From the NCBI RefSeq assembly GCF_012927325.1, contig NZ_JABBGI010000010.1, positions 90,991 through 154,990 on the forward strand: DNA of 64,000 bases, in the 5' to 3' direction. A program made the translations under genes and the position numbers. Shown one piece after another: positions 32,916-42,118 of the stretch. The notes beneath the pieces are model-generated. The model had not been told where the DNA came from. It saw only the letters and a program-made list of their open reading frames with translations, and made no database searches. Origin of the DNA: Chryseobacterium antibioticum (lineage in GTDB: Bacteria > Bacteroidota > Bacteroidia > Flavobacteriales > Weeksellaceae). The stretch's first letter is position 1. Each line of letters starts with the position of its first letter.

Positions 32916-33039
32916 CAAATATAGGCACTAAATGTTAATCTTCAAAATATTAATTAACATTTAGTGTTAATTTATAATGATTATAAATAAGCGTTAAATG
33001 TTAATTATTTGTTTTTATTAATATTAAATGTTAATTTTG
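32916..33039. promoter_or_regulatory. divergent lysogeny promoter-operator
   Basis: TAAATGTTAAT occurs at 32929-32939, 32995-33005 and 33025-33035 and inverted at 32953-32963, with a weaker copy (TTAGTGTTAAT) at 32961-32971. It overlaps two good promoters: leftward TTTG-N19-TATATTTG (-7 at 32916-32923) and rightward TTTG-N20-TAATTTTG (-7 at 33032-33039). The pattern is a classic repressor switch between the XRE gene and the leftward early gene. Confidence 0.7.
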
Positions 33040-33057
33040 CACGTATAAAACAAAAGA

Positions 33058-33303
33058 ATGCATCTACTTATAAAAGAAGTCGCTAAAAGAAAAGGTTTAA
33101 CAATGCGAAAACTGGCAGAAAAAACAAATATTGACACCGTTACGTTAAGTCGCTATAATACTGGTGTGATTGAACCGCCTATTAGTAGATTGCAGAAAAT
33201 AGCCGATGTTCTCGAATGTGAGATTGTCGAATTTATTCCAGTAGGTTTGAAATTTGAACACGATGTTATTTCTGGTGAATGGTTGGGAATAAGAAAGAAA
33301 TAA
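33058..33303 (+). CDS. XRE-family repressor
   Basis: This 81-residue protein is a single Cro/CI HTH: LTMRKLAEKTNIDTVTLSRY at about residues 14-33 and a following strand region. It has no extra peptidase domain, so induction would need another route. It lies beside the integrase and its own promoter overlaps a TAAATGTTAAT repeat, which suggests autoregulation and control of the leftward genes. Confidence 0.85.
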   Translation: MHLLIKEVAKRKGLTMRKLAEKTNIDTVTLSRYNTGVIEPPISRLQKIADVLECEIVEFIPVGLKFEHDVISGEWLGIRKK

Positions 33304-33326
33304 AAAAGCCCCGATAATTCGAGGCT
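33302..33326 (-). terminator. terminator after integrase
   Basis: A seven-base stem (one C-A mismatch) with a six-base loop is followed by T6 on the minus strand. It lies downstream of the integrase stop and at the end of the XRE gene. Confidence 0.6.
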
Positions 33327-33348
33327 CTATATTTGACATATAATATTG

Positions 33349-34476
33349 TTAAAATGTTTTAATTTGAATTTTCTTCTGAGCCTCTAGTCTTCGTTTTTCG
33401 CGCCCTACTGTATAAATTGCAGTGGTCTGATCATTTCTATGCCCTGCCATAATTTGCGCGCTGAAATGAGCCTCCTCTACCTTATCAAGAAAGGTGTGCT
33501 TTAATGCATAAATTGCCTTATTGACTCCGAGTGGCTGCATTATTTTGAACCTCCAGAATTTATAAACATACGTTCGATGCATTTCGTCTGGCCCCGGCTG
33601 ATAGAAGAATGAGAAAATAAAATCATCATCAAATAATGCATTTTCCAGTTGATCCTCCCAAAATGCCAGAGCGTTCGGAATTATAGCGCGCTTTTCCCTA
33701 ACATACAGTTCACCTTTTTTAAGCGTTATTGTAAATTCCGCTTTTTCTAAATTCACATCAGATTTTTTCAAGCCCAAAATTTCTGGAACTCTACAGCCAG
33801 ACAAAAAGAAAATCTGAAAGAAATTATAAAAGTGATTATGTTCAGCATATATGTGCTTGTCAATTGCTTTTAACTCTTCATCAGAAAATATCTCCTTTTT
33901 CTGGACAATGTGTTTTTTCGCTTTAATTCCGGTACATGGATTCACCTTAAGACAACCAGCGTCCACCAAATCAGTGAACAACGACGAAAGATGTATTTTA
34001 GCCTTATTGTAACTGTAATTGCTTAGATCAAGAGATTCCAGAGTCTGTTTTATGTGCAGCAACTCAACATCTTTTATCTTTAGGTAATTCAGGTTTAATT
34101 TTTCAAACCCAATCAGGAATTTATTTAGATCGCCTTCAACATTTTTACGATGTTCCGGAGTAAATTCTTTCTTCTCCAGGATCTTCGTTAATGCTTCTCC
34201 GGAAAATAATTGAGAGTTAATTTCTCCCCGCTCAAACATATACTCTTTCGTTCTGGGATTGTAGTCTCTTTCATCCAGAAGTTCAGTCATTTGTTTCAAG
34301 AGACTTTTTTCAATTGTCTTCCGCTCCTTCTCAGATTTGAAACGGTTTAGTCTTCGTCGATAAGTAAATGGCTTTTCTCTATCAGGCTCGTAAAAACGGC
34401 ACTGGATAAACCAATCATCTTTTGATGTGGTTACAAGGAAATCGGAGCGTTTGCATCCGAAGTTTAGATTTTTCAT
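33349..34476 (-). CDS. int: tyrosine recombinase (prophage integrase)
   Basis: This 375-residue protein has an N-terminal SAM-like DNA-binding part and a C-terminal catalytic domain that integrates the phage at the tRNA. The first catalytic Arg is in GCRVPEILGL (about residue 229), then AGHRN (His346) and IYTVG (nucleophile Tyr355). Box II reads YALKHTF, so the usual His is Tyr and the second Arg is Lys326. The gene is about 100 bases from the tRNA 3' end. Confidence 0.9.
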   Translation of the reverse strand: MKNLNFGCKRSDFLVTTSKDDWFIQCRFYEPDREKPFTYRRRLNRFKSEKERKTIEKSLLKQMTELLDERDYNPRTKEYMFERGEINSQLFSGEALTKILEKKEFTPEHRKNVEGDLNKFLIGFEKLNLNYLKIKDVELLHIKQTLESLDLSNYSYNKAKIHLSSLFTDLVDAGCLKVNPCTGIKAKKHIVQKKEIFSDEELKAIDKHIYAEHNHFYNFFQIFFLSGCRVPEILGLKKSDVNLEKAEFTITLKKGELYVREKRAIIPNALAFWEDQLENALFDDDFIFSFFYQPGPDEMHRTYVYKFWRFKIMQPLGVNKAIYALKHTFLDKVEEAHFSAQIMAGHRNDQTTAIYTVGREKRRLEAQKKIQIKTF

Positions 34477-34523
34477 ACGTATTAATTGTTACTGATTTTG
34501 TTACTAATTAATACGCTTCCAAA

Positions 34524-34567
34524 AAGTTAAAAAGCTGTCAATCCCTTTGTGGGAAAGCGATTGACAG
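34524..34567 (-). terminator. tRNA terminator hairpin
   Basis: A perfect nine-base inverted repeat (CTGTCAATC/GATTGACAG, 34535-34567) lies directly downstream of the tRNA and is followed on the minus strand by a T-rich run. It could also be part of the attachment site. Confidence 0.65.
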
Positions 34568-34570
34568 TAG

Positions 34571-34644
34571 TGACCACGGAGGGATTCGAACCCCCAACCC
34601 TCAGAGCCGAAATCTGATATTCTATCCAGTTGAACTACGCAGCC
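34571..34644 (-). tRNA. tRNA-Arg (anticodon TCG), prophage integration site
   Basis: The 74-base sequence folds as a tRNA: D-arm GTTC/GAAT, anticodon stem TCAGA/TCTGA with loop TTTCGGC (U33, anticodon UCG), T-arm with the TTCGAAT loop, and a discriminator A. No CCA is encoded. Three of seven acceptor pairs are G-U. The 3' end faces the prophage integrase, so the tRNA 3' half is the likely att core. I find no second copy in this window. Confidence 0.85.
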
Positions 34645-34710
34645 TTTTATATGAGTAATTGGTAATCAATTGTGTACCTATTACTGATTACCAATCACCC
34701 ATTACTTTTA

Positions 34711-36480
34711 TTAGAATGTAATTTTCACTCCTCCCACAACCTGTGCGCCTAAGACTTTATAGCCTTTATACGTTTGGTAGTTTGAGTTCAGAAGATTGTT
34801 TCCGAGTGCGAAAATACTGAAATTTTTGTGAAATTTGTACTCTGCGGAAAGATTTAAATCTGCATAGCCCCCAACTTTATCATTTCTGTTCTCTGTAGAC
34901 TGGTAAACCAGGTTTGGATTGGCTACCCCTTCAATCGCGAAAGAGTTTGTGGTTCTGTCACTTGCAAAGATTCCTTTGAAACCTAACAGGAGTTTTTTAT
35001 CAAGCATGGTATATTTTGCTCCGATGCTTACATTCACTAAAGGAACGTTGTAAATATCTTCGTAATTTTTCAGATCGTACTTCGTAAATCTTACTTCTCC
35101 GTCTAAAACCAGATTCTCAAGCGGGAAATACTGTACGCTTCCCTTAATATCACTTACATTTCCGTCATCATACACAGCAGAGAATGTATTCGCAAAATTG
35201 TAGGCAGAACGGTTCAATGTATAGACGTTGTCGAAAAGGTTGTTTCCCTGGAAGAACATAATATCTCTCATTTTTCCGTAACCGGCAGAGAAGTCATATT
35301 TGAACGTTTCGTCGATATCTCCACGTAAACCTATGTAAAAATGATATTGCGTCTCTGTAGGCTTTAAAAACTGGTCAGAAAGAATGAATGGGTTCGCCTG
35401 AAGAAGATCTCCGTACGTATTAAGCTTAAGACCACCATCTACCCCACCATAGAATTTAAATTCTTTAGCAGCAGCCACCTGAAATTCAGCCTGTGGAAAC
35501 CAGTAGGTTTTGTTATTTTTCACCTCTCCACCCAATGCATCATTAGAATTTTTAGCATTCAGGAAAGAAAATCCGGAACCTAACATTAAGTAGGAGTCTC
35601 CTTTTCTGAACGTTACTTTCGGAGTAAGGCTCGTATTAAAGAAATTGGAAGAGTTTTTGTTGACAATGGCAAAATCTGTTTTCACCGCTTCCACCCCAAC
35701 GCCTAAATCTGCATTCAGATTAATTCCTGACTTACCGATCTCAACCGCATGCTTCGAAAGATTGGCCAAAATGGAAACCTGATTTTCCTGTGCATCAAAA
35801 TGATCTTTCAGGAAAGAGGATTTCACCCTTACATCATTTAAAATTTCATTGGAATAAAAATCATAATATCCATTCACTTTAAACTGACTGACCCTCTGCT
35901 TCAAATCTACATCTGCAGCAGGTGTCAACGCATAAATTCCATAATATCTGTTGTTATCCAATCCATACTGAGCATTCAGATTGAATTTTCCTTTTTCACC
36001 ATATGAATTTAAGTACGCTCCAATTGATGTAGAACTTTGTTTAGAATCCCAATCATATTCTTTTTTCAACCCTAAAGTGGAAAGGAAATGGAAATCCGCT
36101 CCTACTTCAAGCTTATTATCAAGGGTTTTGGAAATATTGGCATCTCCTAAAATCTTCCCGAAGTTCCCCATCCCAAACTGTAAATAGTTATTCTGAGCTG
36201 TTCCCTCAAATTTCGGAGTGACATCCTGTCCCTGAATAGTGGACGTCTTAAAATCCGAAACCGCAGGCACATCCGTGATGGTATACTTCACAGGATTCTG
36301 GGATTTCTCTTCCGGCGGATAATTCTTGATCGTTTCCACAGAAGTCTTCTTCTTCTCGATCTTCTTCACCTCCGGTTCCCGCTTCTTATTAAGAATCAGT
36401 TTTTCCTCCTTGATCTGGGAAAACGCAAACTGCGAAAACCCTAAAAATAATATGGATAATAATTGAATTTTTCTGTTCAT
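34711..36480 (-). CDS. outer-membrane beta-barrel protein (TonB-receptor-like)
   Basis: This 589-residue protein has an N-terminal signal peptide (LLSILFLGFSQFAFSQ), a Lys/Pro-rich linker and then about 500 residues of amphipathic strands with alternating aromatic residues. It ends in a terminal strand with a final Phe (GGVKITF), as in outer-membrane barrels. No plug domain is visible, so a typical TonB plug is absent or reduced. It lies beside a TPR gene on the same strand. The substrate is unknown. Confidence 0.75.
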   Translation of the reverse strand: MNRKIQLLSILFLGFSQFAFSQIKEEKLILNKKREPEVKKIEKKKTSVETIKNYPPEEKSQNPVKYTITDVPAVSDFKTSTIQGQDVTPKFEGTAQNNYLQFGMGNFGKILGDANISKTLDNKLEVGADFHFLSTLGLKKEYDWDSKQSSTSIGAYLNSYGEKGKFNLNAQYGLDNNRYYGIYALTPAADVDLKQRVSQFKVNGYYDFYSNEILNDVRVKSSFLKDHFDAQENQVSILANLSKHAVEIGKSGINLNADLGVGVEAVKTDFAIVNKNSSNFFNTSLTPKVTFRKGDSYLMLGSGFSFLNAKNSNDALGGEVKNNKTYWFPQAEFQVAAAKEFKFYGGVDGGLKLNTYGDLLQANPFILSDQFLKPTETQYHFYIGLRGDIDETFKYDFSAGYGKMRDIMFFQGNNLFDNVYTLNRSAYNFANTFSAVYDDGNVSDIKGSVQYFPLENLVLDGEVRFTKYDLKNYEDIYNVPLVNVSIGAKYTMLDKKLLLGFKGIFASDRTTNSFAIEGVANPNLVYQSTENRNDKVGGYADLNLSAEYKFHKNFSIFALGNNLLNSNYQTYKGYKVLGAQVVGGVKITF

Positions 36481-36563
36481 TGCTCAATATTTGTATTCAT
36501 GTATAATGTCGGATGTATAATGTATGTATCGGATTGTACTTTGTACATTATACTTTATACATT

Positions 36564-39527
36564 TTACTTTTTAATCTGCTTTTTAACCTCTTTTGCTTCT
36601 GCTACAATCTCAGGAAAATCTTTGTAGTTTTCGATGATCTGGTCGCAAGTGTAACTGGCCTGGTAATTATCTTTCAGTCCAACATAGTTCTTAGCCATCA
36701 GTACCAAAGCTTTTGCTCCCCAATAATCTTCAGAGGCATAGTTATTGGCTAATTTAAAGATGGTCTCATTGGAAGACTTGAATGCTTTTCCTTTATTCTG
36801 ATAATAAGCTTTTGCATACAATGCTTCTGCAGCAACCGATGTATTGGATGATTTTTCAAGGGAAGTATAAGCTGACTGTGCCTCTTTATCTTTTCCTGAA
36901 TTCATTAAGCTTCTCACCTTAATCACTTTCGCTGTTTCAATAACTGCAGCAGAGTTTTTCGTATTCGCGATCACTGCATCAGCCAGTTTTTCAGCCTGAG
37001 AGAAGTTTTTCTCACCGGCATATACCTTCATCAGCTCAACGTTCGCATAGTTTTTAATGCTGATGTCTGAAGAGTTTTTGATGTTCTCAAGATACTTTTT
37101 AGCTTCCGCCGTATTACCCTGAGCCACGAAAATCTGTGCCAGACGGGTCTGCGCATCATCCTGATAGTCGTTTTGTACCGATGCTACCTCCTGAAGAACA
37201 AGAAGCGCTTTCGTAGCATTATTGGTTTGATAGTAGCTTTCTCCCAGCTCGTATTTAGCTTGATAAAGGCCTTCTCCGGTAGGATTCTGCGTTAAATATT
37301 TTTCGTAGTAAGAAATAGCGTTTTTGTAGTCTTTCTTCGTGAAATACTGCTTACCTGTAGACAGATTGATCTCATCGATTTCAGCAGCATCCACATTCAC
37401 CCCGATATTTTTCGCAAAGCTTTCATATCCGGAAACATCGCCGTTTTTCGTAAAAATAGGTTTCGCAGCCTGAACGATCTTCTCCGCATAAGCCGTATTT
37501 TCATACTGCTCTCCTAAAGATTTAAGCTCAGAAAGTGCTTTGTCACTTTGATTCTGGTCGATATAATTCTGGGCTCTGTAAATCGATGCATTCGCAATAA
37601 GATCTTTATCCGAAGAGGTTTTGATCACTTTCGCAAAATAATCATTGGAATTCGTAAAATCATCCTGTGCGGAGTACGCAGTTCCCATTTCATACTGGGC
37701 ATCATCATAATATTCTGAATCCGGATATTTAGAAAGAAGATTTTTCAGATTCGTGATCTTCGCCTGGGTGTCGCCTTTAAATCCTAAAGCCATTGCTTTT
37801 TGATATAAAGTATAATCGGTGGCATCTTCATTTTTATCGTAGATCGCAATCGCCTCGTTCAGATCATTATTCGCGTAATGAATATCTGCCAGACGAAGTT
37901 CCGCATCATTTTTAAATTCTGGTTTCGGATTGCTCAGATATTGTTTGAAATACGTCTGTGCCTGATCAAATTTTTTAGCTTTAAAATAAGCATATCCTAA
38001 ATCATACGGTAGTTGTTGTTTTTCAGGGAAGGTTTCAGTAAGAAGTTTCTCATAACGGGCAATTGCCGACGGATAATTCCCTTTCTGGTAATACACCTGT
38101 CCCAACCAATATAATGCTCTGTTGTAAAATTCTTTATTGATGTTAAATCCTAAGCTTCTCAGGAAATACCTTTCCGCTTCATCATAATTTCCTTTGTTGA
38201 ATTCCTCTGTTCCCAACAAATAAGAAACCTCCTGGTCCACTTTATTGATCTCAGGAGTAGAATTCTGAAGTCTGTCGATCGCGTTAAGCGTTTCTTTATA
38301 GTTTCCGGAATATAAATATGATTTCACAAGAAGTGACCTCATTTCCGGCGCATTGGCATCATTCTGATTTTCGTTGATATAGCTTTGGATTACCGTAGAA
38401 GAGCTTTCAAACGGGTTTCCGATATCGTAACTCAGTTTTGCGTACTGTTCGTGTGCTAATTTTTTAACTTTAGCATCATAATTCATCTGGTAAGAAGAAC
38501 GGAATGCCGAAAGAGCCTCCTGTTTTTTATCCACCGCCAGATATGCATTTCCTAACTGATAATAAGCGTTCTGAGCAAGCGCTGAATTGCTGTTGACAAG
38601 CTGGTTGTAATAAGAAACCGCTTCATCATATTTTTTAAGCTGAGCCGCCACAAACCCCATTTCATAAAGGTCATTTTCAGACGGGTTCTGCTGTACACTT
38701 AAATAGTCTTTCAGGTGCGGATAAGCCGAAGTATAATCATTTTTCATGAAATAACTCTCTCCGATGATCTTATGAACCTCTGCTTTATAAGAATCCGAAA
38801 GATCCTCGTTCAATAAAGCAGTTCCCTCAGAAATAGCCTGATCATAATTCTTGTCATTATAATACATCTGTACATAGTAAGGACGCACCAGTTTAGAAAA
38901 TTTAGGCTGATCTTTTACAGAATCGAAATACTGAAAAGCTTTATCATTCTGACCACTTGAATAATACAAATGCCCCAGCATATAAGCAATGTCTCCTTTT
39001 TGGGATTCATCTGCCGTTTTATACGCCTCTTCCAGAGCATCCGTAGCTCCTTTGGTATCACCGGTCATAAATTTAGCATACCCCAGTTTCAGAATGTACT
39101 GTGTATTTTCTTCTTTCGAAAGCTGATACTGGTTCACTTTTTTCAGTGTCTCCAACGCTTTGTCAAAATCTTTTTTAGCTAAATAATAATCTGCCAACGG
39201 AAGATTAGCCTGAGCAAAATAAGCTGAATTTGGATATTCTTTCATGAAGGCAGTCAGTCCTTCCTCCGCATGGTTTTTCTGAAGAATCACCCCGATCACA
39301 TTATCAAAAAACTGCGCTGCCTCTTTTCTCGATCTAGACAAGTTCTGATTATAGAAATACTGTCTTGCATATTCGAACTGAGAAGCATTGTATATTTTGG
39401 TCTGATAAAGATTTTCTGCGAGATTGAACCTGTAATTTTCCTGCTGTGTAAAGTACTGTGACTGTTGCGCTTCGGAAATCCCGAAATAAAGCACTGCAGC
39501 TGAGAGAAGTATTTTTTTTGAATTCAT
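36564..39527 (-). CDS. long tetratricopeptide repeat protein
   Basis: This 987-residue secreted protein has an N-terminal signal (LLSAAVLYFGISEAQQ) and many tandem TPRs spread over almost its whole length (for example AYYQLGNAYLAVDKKQEALSA, ALYWLGQVYYQKGNYPSAI). It is probably a periplasmic or outer-membrane scaffold. It is transcribed just before the beta-barrel gene, and the pair suggests a shared envelope function that the sequence does not identify. Confidence 0.9.
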   Translation of the reverse strand: MNSKKILLSAAVLYFGISEAQQSQYFTQQENYRFNLAENLYQTKIYNASQFEYARQYFYNQNLSRSRKEAAQFFDNVIGVILQKNHAEEGLTAFMKEYPNSAYFAQANLPLADYYLAKKDFDKALETLKKVNQYQLSKEENTQYILKLGYAKFMTGDTKGATDALEEAYKTADESQKGDIAYMLGHLYYSSGQNDKAFQYFDSVKDQPKFSKLVRPYYVQMYYNDKNYDQAISEGTALLNEDLSDSYKAEVHKIIGESYFMKNDYTSAYPHLKDYLSVQQNPSENDLYEMGFVAAQLKKYDEAVSYYNQLVNSNSALAQNAYYQLGNAYLAVDKKQEALSAFRSSYQMNYDAKVKKLAHEQYAKLSYDIGNPFESSSTVIQSYINENQNDANAPEMRSLLVKSYLYSGNYKETLNAIDRLQNSTPEINKVDQEVSYLLGTEEFNKGNYDEAERYFLRSLGFNINKEFYNRALYWLGQVYYQKGNYPSAIARYEKLLTETFPEKQQLPYDLGYAYFKAKKFDQAQTYFKQYLSNPKPEFKNDAELRLADIHYANNDLNEAIAIYDKNEDATDYTLYQKAMALGFKGDTQAKITNLKNLLSKYPDSEYYDDAQYEMGTAYSAQDDFTNSNDYFAKVIKTSSDKDLIANASIYRAQNYIDQNQSDKALSELKSLGEQYENTAYAEKIVQAAKPIFTKNGDVSGYESFAKNIGVNVDAAEIDEINLSTGKQYFTKKDYKNAISYYEKYLTQNPTGEGLYQAKYELGESYYQTNNATKALLVLQEVASVQNDYQDDAQTRLAQIFVAQGNTAEAKKYLENIKNSSDISIKNYANVELMKVYAGEKNFSQAEKLADAVIANTKNSAAVIETAKVIKVRSLMNSGKDKEAQSAYTSLEKSSNTSVAAEALYAKAYYQNKGKAFKSSNETIFKLANNYASEDYWGAKALVLMAKNYVGLKDNYQASYTCDQIIENYKDFPEIVAEAKEVKKQIKK

Positions 39528-39763
39528 TCTTTTTCTGAATAAAAAGATTAGTCTTATAAGTTAACGAAAATATTAAAAACTTATTGTTTAAGCAAGTTTT
39601 AAAGGTTTAATAACATAAATTAACAATTGACTCCATTTCACCCTTTGATGATAAAAAATGATTACTTTAGTATTATAAAACGTGAATAGATATCAATAGA
39701 ACATTATCAAAAACATATTTTGATAAAATCCTCATTGTACACCAGCTAAAAACATACCATTAC

Positions 39764-42004
39764 ATGAAAATTAAAATACTTTTAGCATTAATATTAGTCA
39801 ACCTGATGCAGGCTCAGAAGTTTTCCTTTCCAAAAAATGCAGTCACAGACTCTACCATTTTAGAGAAACAAATGCCTTTGCTTGCCTCAAAATTGATGAC
39901 ACAACCGCAGTTTCTGAAACTTAAAAACAGCAACAGATTAGCTTATTTAGACAATCTTCTCCGTTTACAGATGGTTGCCAAAGATTATAAAAAATCGATT
40001 ACCACGCTATCGGATTACCGTAATGAATTTGCTGCTCATAACATGGCCGGGAATAAGTTTATCGCCTATGAATTTTATAGCATGGCCAAACTGATGGAGG
40101 CAAAAGAAAAGATCACGTTTCCTGTTGCTCTTCAAAAGGCATTCAATAAAAAGTATGAAAGCCTTCCGGATAAGCTGATCACTAAGGTGGGGATCGCGGT
40201 AGACGGGGATGTGAACGGAAGCAGAAAACTTCTAAAAGAAACACTGGAGAAGCAGAAAGATAAAGACAGCATAGACTACGGAACCGCTCTGGCTTTATGT
40301 AAAAGTTATCTGAATTATAAATCCTTTTCGGGCATCAAACCTCAGATTGTACAATTGGTAGAATTAAAAGACCAGGAGAAATTCATTACCGAAACCAAGG
40401 ACCTGAAAACAAAAAATGGAAATACCCTGACGATTACTATTGTCAGAAAAAAGGAAAACACCACTCCCCTTCCTGTTATTCTTACCAATAATATCTACGC
40501 CGGACCCATTGATGCTTTATTCGGGAAAAGAGCGGCCATTTACAATTATGTGGGCGCTGTGGTGAATACCCGTGGCAAAAGAAACAGCAATGATGTAAAC
40601 AATCCTTTTGAACACGAATCACAGGATATTTATGAAGTGATCGACTGGGTTAGCAAACAGCCCTGGAGTAACGGTAAAGTTGGGATGATCGGAGGAAGTT
40701 ATCTAGGCTTCAGCCAGTGGGCGGCTGTAAAGAAACTGCATCCGGCCTTAAAAACCATTGTTCCGCAGGTTGCGGTAGGCGTCGGAATAGACTACCCTGC
40801 CCAAAACAATATTTTCATGAGCTATATGCTGCAGTGGATCAATTATGTGACAAACAATAAGCTTACAGATGAAGCAGACTTCAACAATGCTAAAAAATGG
40901 GATTCTATTAATACGGCATGGTACAAAAGTGGAAAATCATTCAGGGCTTTGGATACCATAAGCGGTAAGCCGAATAAGATTTTTCAAAGATGGCTGGATC
41001 ATCCCGGTTATGATGAATACTGGCAGAAAATGGTTCCTTATAAAAAAGATTTTGCCAATATAAACATTCCTATCCTGACAACTACAGGATATTATGATGA
41101 TGATCAGATAGGCGCGCTGTCTTATTTCAAAGCACATCACCAATATAACAAAAATGCAAACCATTATCTGGTGATGGGTCCTTATGACCATGGTGGTGCC
41201 CAAAGTTTCGGATTTACTTACGTGAATGGTAACCCGATCGATCCTGCAGCGAGGATAAGTATCGATGATCTTGCTTTTTCCTGGTTTGACTATATTCTGA
41301 AGAATGGAAAGAAACCCGATCTTTTAAAAGACAGGATCAATTTCCAGGTGATGAACACCAATACATGGAAACATGTCCCAACCCTGGAAAAAATGCATAC
41401 TTCGACAATGAAATTCTATCTTCAGGATCATAAAGGCATTCCATCAGTTTTCAATCAGCCTGCGCAGGGAAATTTTGTTAAACAGACCGTAGATTTTAAA
41501 AACAGGGATCAAAAAGAGACTTATCATTCGGTAAGCAAAATTGACAGTGTAAAAACCACTAATTCCGTTTATTTTGAAAGCGAAGTTTTAAGCAAAGATT
41601 TGATTATCAGCGGAAATCTGACAGGATTCTTCAATGTTTCCATTAACAAGAAAGATTTTGATACAGATACCTATTTGTATCAGGTAAATCCAGAGGGCAA
41701 GACCTTTTTATTATCAACGCATATTGTAAGAGCAAGCTATGCCAAAAACAATGCCGTGCGCCAGCTTCTTGAACCTGGTAAAACAGAACAGATTCCTATA
41801 AAAAATTCAATATTCATCAGCAAAAAAATAGAAAAAGGAAGCAAATTGGTGCTATTGGTCGGAGTCAATAAAAACCCAAGCTGGCAGATCAACTGCGGAA
41901 CCGGAAAAGATGTAAGTGATGAAACGATAAAAGATGCCAGTGAGCCATTGGAGATAAAATGGTACAACAACAGCTATGTGGAAATACCTATTTACCAAGA
42001 ATAA
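39764..42004 (+). CDS. CocE/NonD family secreted hydrolase
   Basis: This 746-residue alpha/beta hydrolase has a signal peptide (IKILLALILVNLMQAQ). The nucleophile is Ser312 in GGSYLG (G-x-S-Y-x-G), and GPYDHGG later provides the likely catalytic His. The last ~200 residues form the jelly-roll cap of the X-Pro dipeptidyl-peptidase/CocE family. It acts on esters or N-terminal peptides in the envelope. The exact substrate is unknown. Confidence 0.85.
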   Translation: MKIKILLALILVNLMQAQKFSFPKNAVTDSTILEKQMPLLASKLMTQPQFLKLKNSNRLAYLDNLLRLQMVAKDYKKSITTLSDYRNEFAAHNMAGNKFIAYEFYSMAKLMEAKEKITFPVALQKAFNKKYESLPDKLITKVGIAVDGDVNGSRKLLKETLEKQKDKDSIDYGTALALCKSYLNYKSFSGIKPQIVQLVELKDQEKFITETKDLKTKNGNTLTITIVRKKENTTPLPVILTNNIYAGPIDALFGKRAAIYNYVGAVVNTRGKRNSNDVNNPFEHESQDIYEVIDWVSKQPWSNGKVGMIGGSYLGFSQWAAVKKLHPALKTIVPQVAVGVGIDYPAQNNIFMSYMLQWINYVTNNKLTDEADFNNAKKWDSINTAWYKSGKSFRALDTISGKPNKIFQRWLDHPGYDEYWQKMVPYKKDFANINIPILTTTGYYDDDQIGALSYFKAHHQYNKNANHYLVMGPYDHGGAQSFGFTYVNGNPIDPAARISIDDLAFSWFDYILKNGKKPDLLKDRINFQVMNTNTWKHVPTLEKMHTSTMKFYLQDHKGIPSVFNQPAQGNFVKQTVDFKNRDQKETYHSVSKIDSVKTTNSVYFESEVLSKDLIISGNLTGFFNVSINKKDFDTDTYLYQVNPEGKTFLLSTHIVRASYAKNNAVRQLLEPGKTEQIPIKNSIFISKKIEKGSKLVLLVGVNKNPSWQINCGTGKDVSDETIKDASEPLEIKWYNNSYVEIPIYQE

Positions 42005-42118
42005 AGGCATTTAGCCATGAGAACCTCAGCCTTTTTAACGAAATATTATGATTACAGCCAACACCAAAATAAAAAATGATTACATTTGCTTTTTTTCAAA
42101 CTCAAATATAAATATTGA

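Noticed and set aside
1..34570. CRISPR array
   Set aside because: I found no regularly spaced repeats with unique spacers. The TAAATGTTAAT copies are short operators.
1..34570. Left attachment site of the prophage
   Set aside because: I found no second copy of the tRNA 3' half in the window. The left border is probably outside it.
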